This document shows positions 6,666 to 14,142 of a stretch of DNA of 24,290 nucleotides, piece after piece. This stretch comes from DASUBV01 sp035763085 (lineage in GTDB: Bacteria; Actinomycetota; Actinomycetes; Streptosporangiales; Streptosporangiaceae). The DNA lies in NCBI GenBank assembly GCA_035763085.1, contig DASUBV010000210.1:1-24290 (forward strand). Direction: 5' to 3'. The notes beneath the pieces were generated by a model. It was not told the DNA's origin, ran no database searches, and saw only the letters and a program-made list of their open reading frames with translations. The position numbers and the translations under genes are program-made. The stretch's first letter is position 1. Every line of letters begins with the position of its first letter.

Positions 6666-7238
6666 TCACCAGGCCGGCGTCGCCCCGGGCGGCAGCGCCA
6701 CGGCGCAGCCGTTCAGCAGGTAGGAGATGAGCGTGTAGTAGCCGCACAGCGCGATCAGCTCGACCATCCCGGCGTCCCCGAACAGCTGCTGCGCCGCGTC
6801 GTAGGCGTCCTGGCTGAGCTGGCCGTTGTCGGTGAGCTGACGGGCGACCGCGTAGGCCGCGCGCTCGTCGGGGGCCTCCAGCGGCGGCTCCTCGCCGCGG
6901 CCGATCGCCTCGATAACCTCCGGCGCCACGCCGTGCTCGCGGGCCGCCGGGACGTGCGCCCACCACTCGAACTCGGCCTTCCAGCGGGCGGCCACCGTGA
7001 GGATCACCAGCTCGCTGACCCGCCGCTCCAGCGACGTCTCGAACCGCACCGCCTGGCCCAGGGCGCTGAGCCGGCGGCCGACGCCGGGCGCGTGCAGGAA
7101 GGCGTTGAACGGCCCGATCAGGCCGCCCTCGGGGGTGACGAGCCCGGCGCCGCGGCTGCCGGTCACGCCGTCCCAGACCCGCAGGCCGTCCGCATCGAGG
7201 TCATCGCGGCGCAGGTACGGCAGGCGGCTGTCGGTCAT
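6666..7238 (-). CDS. Carboxymuconolactone decarboxylase (CMD/AhpD-fold) family protein
   Basis: The product is 190 residues. The core ETSLERRVSELVILTVAARWKAEFEWWAHVPAAREHGV is the CMD-domain pattern (E-R-E-L..L..A......W..H...A...G). The CxxC pair of AhpD peroxidases is absent (EWWAH instead), so this looks like the decarboxylase/gamma-lactone branch rather than a thiol peroxidase. Most members are annotated only by fold. The second of two adjacent ATGs (7238) is chosen because the GGAGGA site is 4-5 nt away from it but only 1-2 nt from the first (7241). It is convergent with the exporter operon and divergent from the DMT transporter gene. A role in aromatic breakdown alongside the monooxygenase is possible but unproven. 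Confidence 0.82.
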   Translation of the reverse strand: MTDSRLPYLRRDDLDADGLRVWDGVTGSRGAGLVTPEGGLIGPFNAFLHAPGVGRRLSALGQAVRFETSLERRVSELVILTVAARWKAEFEWWAHVPAAREHGVAPEVIEAIGRGEEPPLEAPDERAAYAVARQLTDNGQLSQDAYDAAQQLFGDAGMVELIALCGYYTLISYLLNGCAVALPPGATPAW

Positions 7239-7430
7239 CATTCCTCCGCAGACGTGGCAGTGGCCCGGCAGGTGGACCGCGTCCATCATCGCCCGCCGCG
7301 GCCCGCCGGTCGACTGCCGGGTCAGCCCTTTTATCCGCAGATATCGCCAGACACAGCGACCTGCGTTCTTCACACGGTCACCACGGGGGTGCCATGGCCC
7401 GGTCACTGGCTGATGATCTACTAGGTACGG

Positions 7431-8669
7431 ATGACCGGGGGCCCAGGGATGAGCGGCGGGCAGGGCGGACTCGCGATAGCGGGGTTCGCCGCCCTCGCGG
7501 CAGCCTGCGCATTCGGCGTGGCCGCTGCCCTCCAGCACCAGCAGGCCGGGAAGGTCGCGCAGTCGCGCACGCCGTCGCTGCGCGTCCTGGCCGACGTGGC
7601 CCGGCGGCCGCTGTGGCTGGCCGGGATGGGGCTGGCCACCGCCGCCTACTGCCTGCAGGCCCTGGCGCTGGCCTACGGCCCGATCACCCTGGTCGCGCCC
7701 ATCGTCGCCGCCGACCTGCTGTTCGCGCTGCCGCTGGCAGCCCGGTGGTCGCGACGGCCGCTGCGGCCCCGCGACTGGGCCGGCTGCCTGCTCGTCGCCG
7801 CCGGGGTCGCCGCGTTCCTGGCCGTCGCCCCGCCGTCCGGCGAGCGCCCGGAGGTCCCGGCGGCGGACTGGATCGTGGCCTTCGCCGCGGTCCTGGTGAT
7901 CACCGTGCTGGCCGTCGTCGCGGGCCGGTCGGTCGGCGGCCGGGCCCGGGCGGGCCTGCTGGCCGGCGCCGCCGGGGTCATCTTCGGCCTGACGGCGGCC
8001 GTCACCGCCAGCTTCACCCGGTCGCTGCGGGCCGACGGCGTCTCCTCCCTGCTGGCGCACTGGCAGCCATGGGTGCTGATCACCCTGGGCATTACCGGGC
8101 TGCTGCTGTCCACCGGGGCGTTCCAGGCCAGCGCGCTGGCGACCAGCCTGCCGATCATTGACACCGTCGAGCCCGTCTCCGGGGTGCTGATCGGGGCCAT
8201 GCTGTTCGACGAGCGGCTGGCGTCCTCGGCCGCCGGCCTGGCCGTCCAGGCCGCGGCCGCGGCGGTGGCGGCCGGCGGCATCATGATGCTCGGCCCGTCC
8301 CTGGCCGCCGTCCAGTCCGGCAGCAGGCTGCCGGCCGGCGCCGGATCCGGCCGGGCCGGGGCGGTCCGGGTCCCGGCGGCACGGCAGCCGTCCGCGGCCG
8401 CCGGGGCGCGACCGGTCCCGGCCGGGCTGAACGGCCGGGCACCGATCATCGACGGAGCAGGACACCCGCCGCAGGCTGCCTTCCCCTGGCCCCGGCCCGC
8501 CGAGCTCAGCCCGGCATGGAGCGGCGCCCAGCGGGCAGGCTGGGAAGCAAGCGCATGCGCGCAGCCGAGCCGCGGGGAATCGCATCATGCATCCGGCGCG
8601 CGACTGCAGTGTGATCTGCTGGAACCCGGCTGCACGAGGACCGCGGAGGACCGCCCTGATTATCCCTGA
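7431..8669 (+). CDS. DMT-superfamily (EamA-like) membrane transporter with hydrophilic C-terminal tail
   Basis: The product is 412 residues. Roughly the first 300 contain about nine hydrophobic segments with the DMT pattern, for example AAYCLQALALAYGPITLVAPI followed by a loop and LLFALPLAARW, and in the second half STGAFQASALATSLPIIDTVEPVSGVLIGAMLFDERL. Such two-repeat proteins export amino acids or metabolites; some relatives (NIPA-like) move Mg2+. The last ~110 residues are hydrophilic and Pro/Ala/Arg-rich with no recognisable domain. Third-position GC falls near the end, so the native stop or frame there is less certain. ATG 7431 is used; ATG 7449 is a good alternative. No clear Shine-Dalgarno sequence precedes either. 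DedA follows after 48 nt in the same direction. Confidence 0.8.
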   Translation: MTGGPGMSGGQGGLAIAGFAALAAACAFGVAAALQHQQAGKVAQSRTPSLRVLADVARRPLWLAGMGLATAAYCLQALALAYGPITLVAPIVAADLLFALPLAARWSRRPLRPRDWAGCLLVAAGVAAFLAVAPPSGERPEVPAADWIVAFAAVLVITVLAVVAGRSVGGRARAGLLAGAAGVIFGLTAAVTASFTRSLRADGVSSLLAHWQPWVLITLGITGLLLSTGAFQASALATSLPIIDTVEPVSGVLIGAMLFDERLASSAAGLAVQAAAAAVAAGGIMMLGPSLAAVQSGSRLPAGAGSGRAGAVRVPAARQPSAAAGARPVPAGLNGRAPIIDGAGHPPQAAFPWPRPAELSPAWSGAQRAGWEASACAQPSRGESHHASGARLQCDLLEPGCTRTAEDRPDYP

Positions 8670-8717
8670 CCCTGACCATGCCGCCGGCCAGGCCGGCCCC
8701 TGGCAGCGGGTGCGACC

Positions 8718-9602
8718 GTGATCGACCTGACGCACCTGGCGATTAGCTCGCCGGTCTCCTACCTGATCGCGCTGCTGCTGCCGGCCTTCGACGCCCTCAT
8801 CCCGATCCTGCCGAGCGAGACAGCGATCATCACGCTCGGCGTGGCCACCGCCGGCAGCGCGGACCCCCGGATCGCCCTGCTGGTCGCGCTGGCCGCCGCC
8901 GGGGCGTTCCTCGGCGACAACATCACCTACCTCGTCGGCCGCCGCCTGGGCCCGCTCATCAACCGGCGCATCTTCGCCGGCGAGAAGGGCGCCAAGCGCC
9001 GGGAGTGGGCCGAGCAGGCCCTCAGCCACTACGGGGCCCGCATTATCGTGGTCTGCCGGTTCATCCCCGGCGGCCGCACCGCCGTGATGCTGACTTGCGG
9101 TCTCATCGGATTCAACCGGCGGGTCTTCGTCGCCGCGACCGCCTTCGCCGGGGTGCTGTGGGCCTGCTACGCGTTCTTCATCGGCCGGGTGGGCGGCCAG
9201 GCGTTCGAGGACCGGCCGTGGGCCGGGCTGCTGCTGGCCTTCGGCATCGCGCTGGCCGCCAGCGCGATCATCGAGCTGTTCCGCCGGTTCCGCCCGTGGC
9301 GGTGGTTCGGCCTGGGCCGGGACAATGAGCCAGGTCCTGCGCCCGTCAGTTCCGGCCCGGCCGGTTCCGGCCCGGCTGGCTCCGGCCCGGCCAGTTCCGG
9401 CTCCGCTGGCTCCGGTTCCGCTGGCTCCGGCCCGGCTGACTCCTCCGGCTCGCCGGACTCGCCCGCACCCGCCGGCACCCCCGGCTCTCCGGGCGCTGCT
9501 GGTTCCCGGCCTGCCGGTGACCCCGGCAGTGACGGCGGGAACGAGACGGGCACCGAGACCGAGCGGGTCACGGCCAGCCGGATCGACCAGTCCGGCTCCT
9601 AG
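8718..9602 (+). CDS. DedA-family (SNARE-associated/VTT domain) membrane protein
   Basis: The product is 294 residues starting at GTG. DedA proteins are inner-membrane proteins linked to lipid-carrier flipping and membrane homeostasis. The hallmark CRFIPGGRTAVMLTCG lies at about residues 114-129, preceded by HYGARIIV. Upstream, LPAFDALIPILPSETAII and GAFLGDNITYLVGRRLG match the re-entrant loop and the acidic/basic positions of the family. About five hydrophobic segments end near residue 190 at ASAIIELFRRFRPW. The last ~95 residues are a low-complexity Gly/Ser/Pro/Ala tail encoded partly by 15-bp tandem repeats (9348-9437), unusual for DedA. No strong ribosome-binding site is visible. It is convergent with the deaminase gene. 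Confidence 0.9.
   Translation: MIDLTHLAISSPVSYLIALLLPAFDALIPILPSETAIITLGVATAGSADPRIALLVALAAAGAFLGDNITYLVGRRLGPLINRRIFAGEKGAKRREWAEQALSHYGARIIVVCRFIPGGRTAVMLTCGLIGFNRRVFVAATAFAGVLWACYAFFIGRVGGQAFEDRPWAGLLLAFGIALAASAIIELFRRFRPWRWFGLGRDNEPGPAPVSSGPAGSGPAGSGPASSGSAGSGSAGSGPADSSGSPDSPAPAGTPGSPGAAGSRPAGDPGSDGGNETGTETERVTASRIDQSGS
9348..9437 (+). repeat. Six 15-bp tandem repeats inside dedA
   Basis: Six in-frame 15-nt units encode SSGPA, GSGPA, GSGPA, SSGSA, GSGSA and GSGPA. Units differ at a few positions, mainly tcc/ccg and agt/ggc. The length is a multiple of three, so copy-number changes would keep the frame. Confidence 0.85.
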
Positions 9603-9634
9603 GAACGCGCAAACCGCTCAGCAGCGCGGATGAC

Positions 9635-9648
9635 CCCGCCACGGCGGG
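9635..9648. terminator. Possible bidirectional terminator between dedA and deaminase
   Basis: CCCGCC and GGCGGG flank AC in the 67-nt gap between convergent stop codons. The hairpin is short and has no T-tract, so confidence is low. Confidence 0.3.
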
Positions 9649-9669
9649 CAACGCGAGCCGGCGGTGACG

Positions 9670-10185
9670 TCAGCCTCCGAGCAGGTGCACATTGGGGGCC
9701 CGGGCGGCATCGGCCAGGCCGGGCATCTCCGCCACTGTCACGCCATGCTCACGCAGCCACTGCGCCCCGCCACCGGGCACGAACACCGGCGGCTCCCGCC
9801 AGGCCAGCACCACGCGGCCGATCCCGGCCGCCGCGATGAGCTCCGCGCACGACCGGGGCCGCGACAGCCGGCGGCAGCACGGCTCCAGCGAGCTGTACAT
9901 CGTCGCCCCGGCCAGCGCTCCGCCGGGGGCGGCCAGGCCGGGCTGAGCGGCCGGGCCGGGCCGGTCGCTGCCCGGCAGCGCGCCCGCCTTGGCCAGCGCG
10001 ACCTCCTCGGCATGGTCACGCGGGTCCAGTTCGCGCGAGTAGCCGGTGGCGATCACGGTCCCGTCCGCGCCGACCAGGATCGCGCCGACCGAGAACGCCG
10101 AGTCCGAGGGCGGGCAGCGCCGCGCCAGCTCGACCGCCTCGCGCAGCCAGCCATGGTCTGCGGTGGATTGTGCCGTTCCGGCCAT
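9670..10185 (-). CDS. RibD/CMP-type deaminase-fold protein (zinc-dependent nucleoside/pyrimidine deaminase)
   Basis: The product is 171 residues. The zinc-binding deaminase motifs are present: H58-A-E60 in DHAEEVALAKAG, and E-P-C103 with C113 in SSLEPCCRRLSRPRSCAELI. The spacing and the EPC...C context resemble the deaminase domain of RibD (riboflavin synthesis) more than cytidine deaminase. The opening SDSAFSVGAILV also fits. There is no reductase domain, so it is a stand-alone deaminase; the substrate (pyrimidine, pteridine-like or nucleotide) is unknown. The start is the ATG at 10185, because MAGTAQSTADHGWLREAVELA leads directly into the domain. It is divergent from the aldehyde dehydrogenase gene. 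Confidence 0.85.
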   Translation of the reverse strand: MAGTAQSTADHGWLREAVELARRCPPSDSAFSVGAILVGADGTVIATGYSRELDPRDHAEEVALAKAGALPGSDRPGPAAQPGLAAPGGALAGATMYSSLEPCCRRLSRPRSCAELIAAAGIGRVVLAWREPPVFVPGGGAQWLREHGVTVAEMPGLADAARAPNVHLLGG

Positions 10186-10221
10186 GTACGATCCCCGTTC
10201 AGCCGTGGCCGCGACCCGTCT

Positions 10222-10244
10222 CCGGAACCCGGCCGGGATTCCGG
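10222..10244. promoter_or_regulatory. Strong palindrome in divergent deaminase/ALDH promoter region
   Basis: CCGGAACCCGG (10222-10232) is mirrored by CCGGGATTCCGG (10233-10244). This gives an 11-bp stem with one bulged base in the 189-nt divergent intergenic region. A second inverted repeat, CGCAGG-AG-CCTGCG (10323-10336), lies closer to the ALDH start. Either could be an operator; no regulator gene lies adjacent. Confidence 0.4.
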
Positions 10245-10374
10245 CTGCACGGGCCCGCGCGCGAGCCGGACCCGTGCCTACCCAACGGTATCTTCCGGCC
10301 CGCAGCCGGTGGTTTACTGGCACGCAGGAGCCTGCGACGCCGGCCGTCACGGCCCCGGCAGCTACCGCACGGAA

Positions 10375-11904
10375 ATGGTGGTGGACCCGATGGTGATGAC
10401 AGCACGGCCGGGGAGCACAGCCCGCGGCGCGCAGACCTTCGACACGAAGAACCCGGCGACCGCGGAGGTCATCGCTACCTTCCCGGTCTTCGGCGAGCAG
10501 GACGTCGCCGACGCCGTCGGGCGGGCCCGCGAGGCGGCCGCCTGGTGGGCCGGGCTGGACTGGAAAGAGCGGCGCCGGCGGCTGCTGGCCTGGAAGTCCC
10601 ACATCACCCGGTACATCGGCCGGCTCGCCGAGCTGGTCCACAACGAGACGGGCAAGCCGCTGGCCGACGCCCAGCTGGAGATCCTGCTCGCGATCGTGCA
10701 CATCGACTGGGCCGCCCGCAACGCGCGCAAGGTGCTCGGCCCGCGCCGGGTGCGGCCGGGCCTGGTCGCCATCAACCAGAGCGCGACGCTGGAGTACCAG
10801 CCGGTCGGCGTGGTCGGGGTGATCGGGCCGTGGAACTACCCGGTGTTCACCCCGGCCGGCTCCATCGTCTACGCGCTCGCCGCCGGCAACGCGGTCGTGT
10901 TCAAGCCCAGCGAGCTGACCCCGGCCGTCGGCGGCTGGCTGGTCAGCTCGTTCGCCGAGATCGTCCCCGAGCAGCCGGTCCTGCAGCTGATCACCGGGTT
11001 CGGCGAGACCGGCGAGCACCTGGTCCGCAGCGGGGTCGGCAAGGTCGCCTTCACCGGCTCGGCGGCCACCGCGCGCAAGGTGATGGCCGCCTGCGCCGAC
11101 GACCTGACCCCGCTGGTAGCCGAGTGCGGCGGCAAGGACGCCCTGCTGGTGAGCGCGGACGCCGACCTGGATGCCGCGGCCGACGCCTGCGCCTGGGGCG
11201 CGATGTCCAACGCCGGGCAGACCTGCGTGGGCATCGAGCGCGCCTACGTGGCCCAGGACGTGTACCACACCTTCCTGGAGAAGCTGGCCGACCGGGTCAG
11301 CGCGGTCCGGCCCGGCGAGGACCGGGAGGCCGACTACGGCCCGATGACCCTGCCCGGCCAGGTCGAGGTGATCGAGAAGCACATCGCCGACGCCCTGGCC
11401 CGCGGGGCCCGCCCGGTGGTCGGCGGGATGTCCAGCATCCGGCGGCCCTACGTGGGCCCGGTCATCCTGGCCGAGGTGCCCGAGGACTCCGCGGCGGTCA
11501 CCGAGGAGACCTTCGGGCCGACCGTGACCGTGGCCAAGGTCGCCGACCTGGCCGAGGGCGTCGCCCTGGCTAACGCCAGCCCCTACGGGCTGGGCGCGAG
11601 CGTGTTCGCCAAGAACAAGAAGGCCGCGATGGCCGCGGCCCGGTCGCTGCGCAGCGGGATGACCGCGGTCAACGGCGTGATCTCGTACGCCAGCATCCCC
11701 GCGCTGCCGTTCGGCGGGTCGGGCGACTCGGGATTCGGCCGGATTCACGGCGCGGACGGGCTGCGCGAGTTCGCCCGGCCCAAGGCCATCGCCCGGCAGC
11801 GGATGAAGCCGATGGCGAACCTGACCTCGTTCAGCCGCACCGACCGGGACATGAAGAAGATCCTCGCCCTGGCCACGATGCTGCACGGCCGCCGCTACCG
11901 GTAG
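10375..11904 (+). CDS. Aldehyde dehydrogenase family protein (NAD(P)+-dependent)
   Basis: The product is 509 residues and oxidises an aldehyde to the acid. Catalytic features are all present: PWNYP (N154), VVFKPSE (K177, cofactor binding), VAECGGKD (E250, general base) and NAGQTCVGIER (C284, nucleophile), followed by EETFGP. The C-terminal end PFGGSGDSGFGRIHGADGLREFARPK is typical. The pattern places it near the succinate-semialdehyde/betaine-aldehyde-like ALDHs of actinobacteria, but the substrate is not determinable by eye. Start ATG 10375 is used; ATG 10390 (MVMTARPG) is equally possible because neither has a clear ribosome-binding site. It is convergent with the GMC oxidoreductase gene 50 nt away, a plausible functional partner that could supply the aldehyde. 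Confidence 0.93.
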   Translation: MVVDPMVMTARPGSTARGAQTFDTKNPATAEVIATFPVFGEQDVADAVGRAREAAAWWAGLDWKERRRRLLAWKSHITRYIGRLAELVHNETGKPLADAQLEILLAIVHIDWAARNARKVLGPRRVRPGLVAINQSATLEYQPVGVVGVIGPWNYPVFTPAGSIVYALAAGNAVVFKPSELTPAVGGWLVSSFAEIVPEQPVLQLITGFGETGEHLVRSGVGKVAFTGSAATARKVMAACADDLTPLVAECGGKDALLVSADADLDAAADACAWGAMSNAGQTCVGIERAYVAQDVYHTFLEKLADRVSAVRPGEDREADYGPMTLPGQVEVIEKHIADALARGARPVVGGMSSIRRPYVGPVILAEVPEDSAAVTEETFGPTVTVAKVADLAEGVALANASPYGLGASVFAKNKKAAMAAARSLRSGMTAVNGVISYASIPALPFGGSGDSGFGRIHGADGLREFARPKAIARQRMKPMANLTSFSRTDRDMKKILALATMLHGRRYR

Positions 11905-11911
11905 CGGCGGC
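11888..11911. terminator. 24-bp perfect palindrome over the ALDH stop codon
   Basis: The two 12-nt halves are exact reverse complements centred between 11899 and 11900 (core CTACCGGTAG), and the palindrome includes the TAG at 11902-11904. As RNA it folds into a 10-bp GC-rich stem with a CCGG loop. A T-less terminator or 3'-protecting stem is likely, since U-tracts are often missing in actinobacteria. Confidence 0.5.
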
Positions 11912-11931
11912 AGTCCCGGACCCGGGGACGA

Positions 11932-11951
11932 CGCGGGCGGCCGTGCCCGCG
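11932..11951. terminator. Bidirectional terminator hairpin between ALDH and GMC genes
   Basis: CGCGGGC (11932-11938) and GCCCGCG (11945-11951) form a perfect 7-bp stem with a 6-nt loop. It lies between the two convergent stop codons. Confidence 0.5.
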
Positions 11952-11954
11952 AGG

Positions 11955-13598
11955 CTAGCCGGGCGCGGCGGCCAGGGCCAGGTCGGCCGGGTCCACCGGG
12001 GCCAGCGGCGCGCGGCCGGAGATCAGGTCCGCGGCCCGCTCGGCGATCGCGATGGTCGGGGCGTTGGTGTTGCCGCGCGGCACGGTCGGCATGACCGAGG
12101 CGTCCACGACGCGCAGCCGCTCCACCCCGCGCACCTTCAGCTCGGTGTCGACCACGCTGGTCAGCCTGCTGGCGGCCAGCTTGGAGTCGCCGCCCATCGC
12201 GCAGGTGCCGACCGGGTGGTAGATCGTGGTGATATTCGCGCGGATCCAGTCCAGCAGCTCGCCCTCGCTGTCGAGGTCAGAGCCTGGTTCCAGCTCCGGC
12301 TCGCAGATCTTTCTCAGCGGCTTCTGCGCGGCGATCTGCCGGGCCAGCGCGATCGCGCGCAGCAGCGGATCGAAGTCCGACATGTCTGATAGGTAGGCCG
12401 GGTCGATGGCCGGCTTGTGCCGCGGGTCGTTGCTGCGCAGCCGGATCTTCCCGCGGCTGCCCACCGACACCAGGGTGATCAGCACCGACAGGGCGCGGAA
12501 GGCCGGGTCGGTCAGGCCGAAGTTCTGGTACGGCACCGGCAGCACGTGCCACTGGACGTCGGGCGCCGGCAGCGCCGGGTCGGTCCGGGCGAACCCGCCC
12601 GCCTCGGCGACATTGGTGGCCATCGGCCCGGAGTGGGTGAGCTGCCAGCGGGTGAGGTTCTTCGGGCCGGCCTTCTCCCACAGCCCGCGCGTCTTCGGCG
12701 TGCGCCACATCGCGGTGACAACCGGGTGGTCGGACAGGTTCGAGCCGACGCCGGGATTGTCGGCCATCACCGGGATGTCCAGCTCGCGCAGGTGATCAGC
12801 CGGGCCGACGCCCGACAGCATCAGCAACTGCGGGCTGCCGATCGCGCCGCCGGCCACGATCACCTCGGCCTCAGCCGGGGCGTACTCCTCCACCCCGCGC
12901 CTGAGGTAGCGCACCCCGACCGCCCGGCCGCCCTCGATCTCGATGCCGGTGGCCAGCGCGTCCGTCATGATCGTCAGGTTGGGCCGGTCAGCGGCCGGGT
13001 GCAGGTAGGCGTCGGCGGCCGACCAGCGGCGGCCGCCGCGCTGGGTCACCTGGTAGTAGCCCACGCCGTCCTGGCGCGGGCCGTTGAAATCGTCGTTCGC
13101 CTCCAGCCCGCAGGCCCGTGCCGCGCTCAGCCACGCGCCGGTCAGGCCGGACTTGTACCGCAGATCCTGGACGCTCAGCGGGCCCGAGGCCCCGTGATAG
13201 GCCGACTCGCCGCGGGAGTTGTTCTCCGCCCGCAGGAAGTAGGGCAGCAGGTCGGTGTAGCCCCAGCCCTCGCAGCCGTACTCATCCCGCCAGGTGTCGA
13301 AGTCGTAGCGGCTGCCCCGGATGTAGATCATCGCGTTGATCGACGAGGAGCCGCCGAGCACCCGGCCGCGCGGCCAGTAAATGGACCGGTCGGCCGCCCG
13401 CGACTGGGGGACGGTGGAGTAATCCCAGTCATAGGTGCTCTTGAACAGCGTGCTGATCGCCGCCGGGATGTGGATCTCGTCGGCATCATCGGGCGGCCCG
13501 GCCTCCAGGACCAGCACCCGGGTCTCGGGGTTCTCGGTCAGCCGTGAGGCCAGGACGCAGCCGGCGCTGCCGGCTCCCACGATGACGTAGTCATACAC
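11955..13598 (-). CDS. GMC-family FAD oxidoreductase (choline dehydrogenase-like)
   Basis: The product is 547 residues. The family oxidises primary alcohols such as choline, glucose or aliphatic alcohols using FAD. The FAD fold GAGSAG is at residues 8-13, with LVLEAGP about 20 residues on. GMC signature 1 (PRGRVLGGSSSINAMIY) and signature 2 (GAIGSPQLLMLSGVGP) are present. The catalytic pair is H461 in IYHPVGTCAMGG and N512 in PRGNTNAP. GTG 13598 is chosen because an AGGAGG ribosome-binding site lies 6 nt upstream. The in-frame TTG at 13604 abuts that site, so it is an unlikely start. It is convergent with the aldehyde dehydrogenase gene, suggesting an alcohol-to-acid pair (choline to betaine is one possibility), but the substrate is not proven. 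Its upstream region is the structured 774-nt gap. Confidence 0.93.
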   Translation of the reverse strand: MYDYVIVGAGSAGCVLASRLTENPETRVLVLEAGPPDDADEIHIPAAISTLFKSTYDWDYSTVPQSRAADRSIYWPRGRVLGGSSSINAMIYIRGSRYDFDTWRDEYGCEGWGYTDLLPYFLRAENNSRGESAYHGASGPLSVQDLRYKSGLTGAWLSAARACGLEANDDFNGPRQDGVGYYQVTQRGGRRWSAADAYLHPAADRPNLTIMTDALATGIEIEGGRAVGVRYLRRGVEEYAPAEAEVIVAGGAIGSPQLLMLSGVGPADHLRELDIPVMADNPGVGSNLSDHPVVTAMWRTPKTRGLWEKAGPKNLTRWQLTHSGPMATNVAEAGGFARTDPALPAPDVQWHVLPVPYQNFGLTDPAFRALSVLITLVSVGSRGKIRLRSNDPRHKPAIDPAYLSDMSDFDPLLRAIALARQIAAQKPLRKICEPELEPGSDLDSEGELLDWIRANITTIYHPVGTCAMGGDSKLAASRLTSVVDTELKVRGVERLRVVDASVMPTVPRGNTNAPTIAIAERAADLISGRAPLAPVDPADLALAAAPG

Positions 13599-13896
13599 GG
13601 CCAACCTCCTGAAGGTGCCCGACGCCGGGCATTACAGTACTAGCCGGTACCATCTCCGCCGCTGATCTTCGCGCCGACGTAGCCGAACCGGTATCACCGC
13701 CGGCGCCCGCGGGCCGGGCCAGGCGCACGCGGGCTGCCAGGCGCGCGTCGGCCGCCAGGGGGCACGCAGTCCCTCGGGCAACACGGGGCCACCCCGGCGC
13801 CATCGGGCCGGGCCAGGGCGCTCACAGCGCCAGCCCGCGCGGGCCGGGCCGGGCCGGACTTTGAACAGCCCCAGTGGCGCACCTGACCGCAGACAT

Positions 13897-13933
13897 GAGC
13901 GCGCCCCCGGCTTTATGAGCCGGGAGCGCGCTC
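13897..13933. terminator. Strong terminator-like hairpin
   Basis: A 16-bp stem with one mismatch (GAGCGCGCC... pairing with ...GAGCGCGCTC) closes a 5-nt TTATG loop. C-rich sequence flanks it on the plus-strand right side. There is no T-tract in either direction. For minus-strand transcription it would end an RNA started near 14108. Confidence 0.55.
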
Positions 13934-14108
13934 CCCCCACCCCCTGGCCGCCTCCGCGCCGGCGGGCCCCCGAGAACCGCCGGCGCAGGGAGGAGGCCTT
14001 CGGCCGCCTCAGGCGGCCACTCTGCGGACCGGGCTAGTTTCGGTCCAGCAGGGTTCCCTGTGAAAGCTGTCGTAGCCGAGACGTCCAGGCGTCAAGGCTT
14101 GCGATCAC
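13897..14108 (-). ncRNA. Candidate structured small RNA or leader, unidentified
   Basis: A minus-strand transcript from the candidate promoter at 14115-14142 would be about 210 nt and end at the 13897-13933 stem. Its path contains, from 5' to 3', a CAGGG/CCCTG stem (14060-14049), a 6-bp CGGTCC/GGACCG-type stem with a 9-nt loop (14046-14026), a 7-bp GGCCGCC/GGCGGCC stem with a TGA loop (14018-14002), and a perfect 9-bp stem with an 11-nt loop (13985-13957) extended by a 6-bp outer helix (13997-13992 with 13955-13950). I do not recognise it as tRNA, rRNA, tmRNA, RNase P or a riboswitch I can place. It could also be a structured 5' leader of the GMC gene. The strand is inferred from the promoter. 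Confidence 0.35.
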
Positions 14109-14114
14109 TCTTTG

Positions 14115-14142
14115 TATCTATACGATGTCACATCGTTGTCTA
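14115..14142 (-). promoter_or_regulatory. Candidate minus-strand promoter with 15-bp palindrome in spacer
   Basis: Read on the minus strand, TAGACA (14142-14137, 5 of 6 to TTGACA) and TAGATA (14120-14115) are 16 nt apart. The spacer is almost entirely the inverted repeat ACGATGT-C-ACATCGT (14122-14136), a good candidate regulator-binding site. Confidence 0.4.

Noticed and set aside
6997..9029. Very long minus-strand frame covering the DMT transporter and part of dedA
   Set aside because: Only its end, from 7238 down, encodes the CMD-like protein. The rest is an antisense shadow of high-GC genes with Gln/Gly/Arg-rich, domain-free content.
9685..9740. Fusion of the deaminase with a RibD reductase domain
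   Set aside because: The frame stops at 9670 shortly after the deaminase fold, and no reductase motifs follow on the minus strand, which carries antisense of dedA.
13950..14110. c-di-AMP (ydaO) riboswitch, or a 6C-type small RNA
   Set aside because: Short matches (GACAGCT, GGGAACC, C-rich loop) are present, but the order and spacing of conserved blocks do not fit what I recall of these families.
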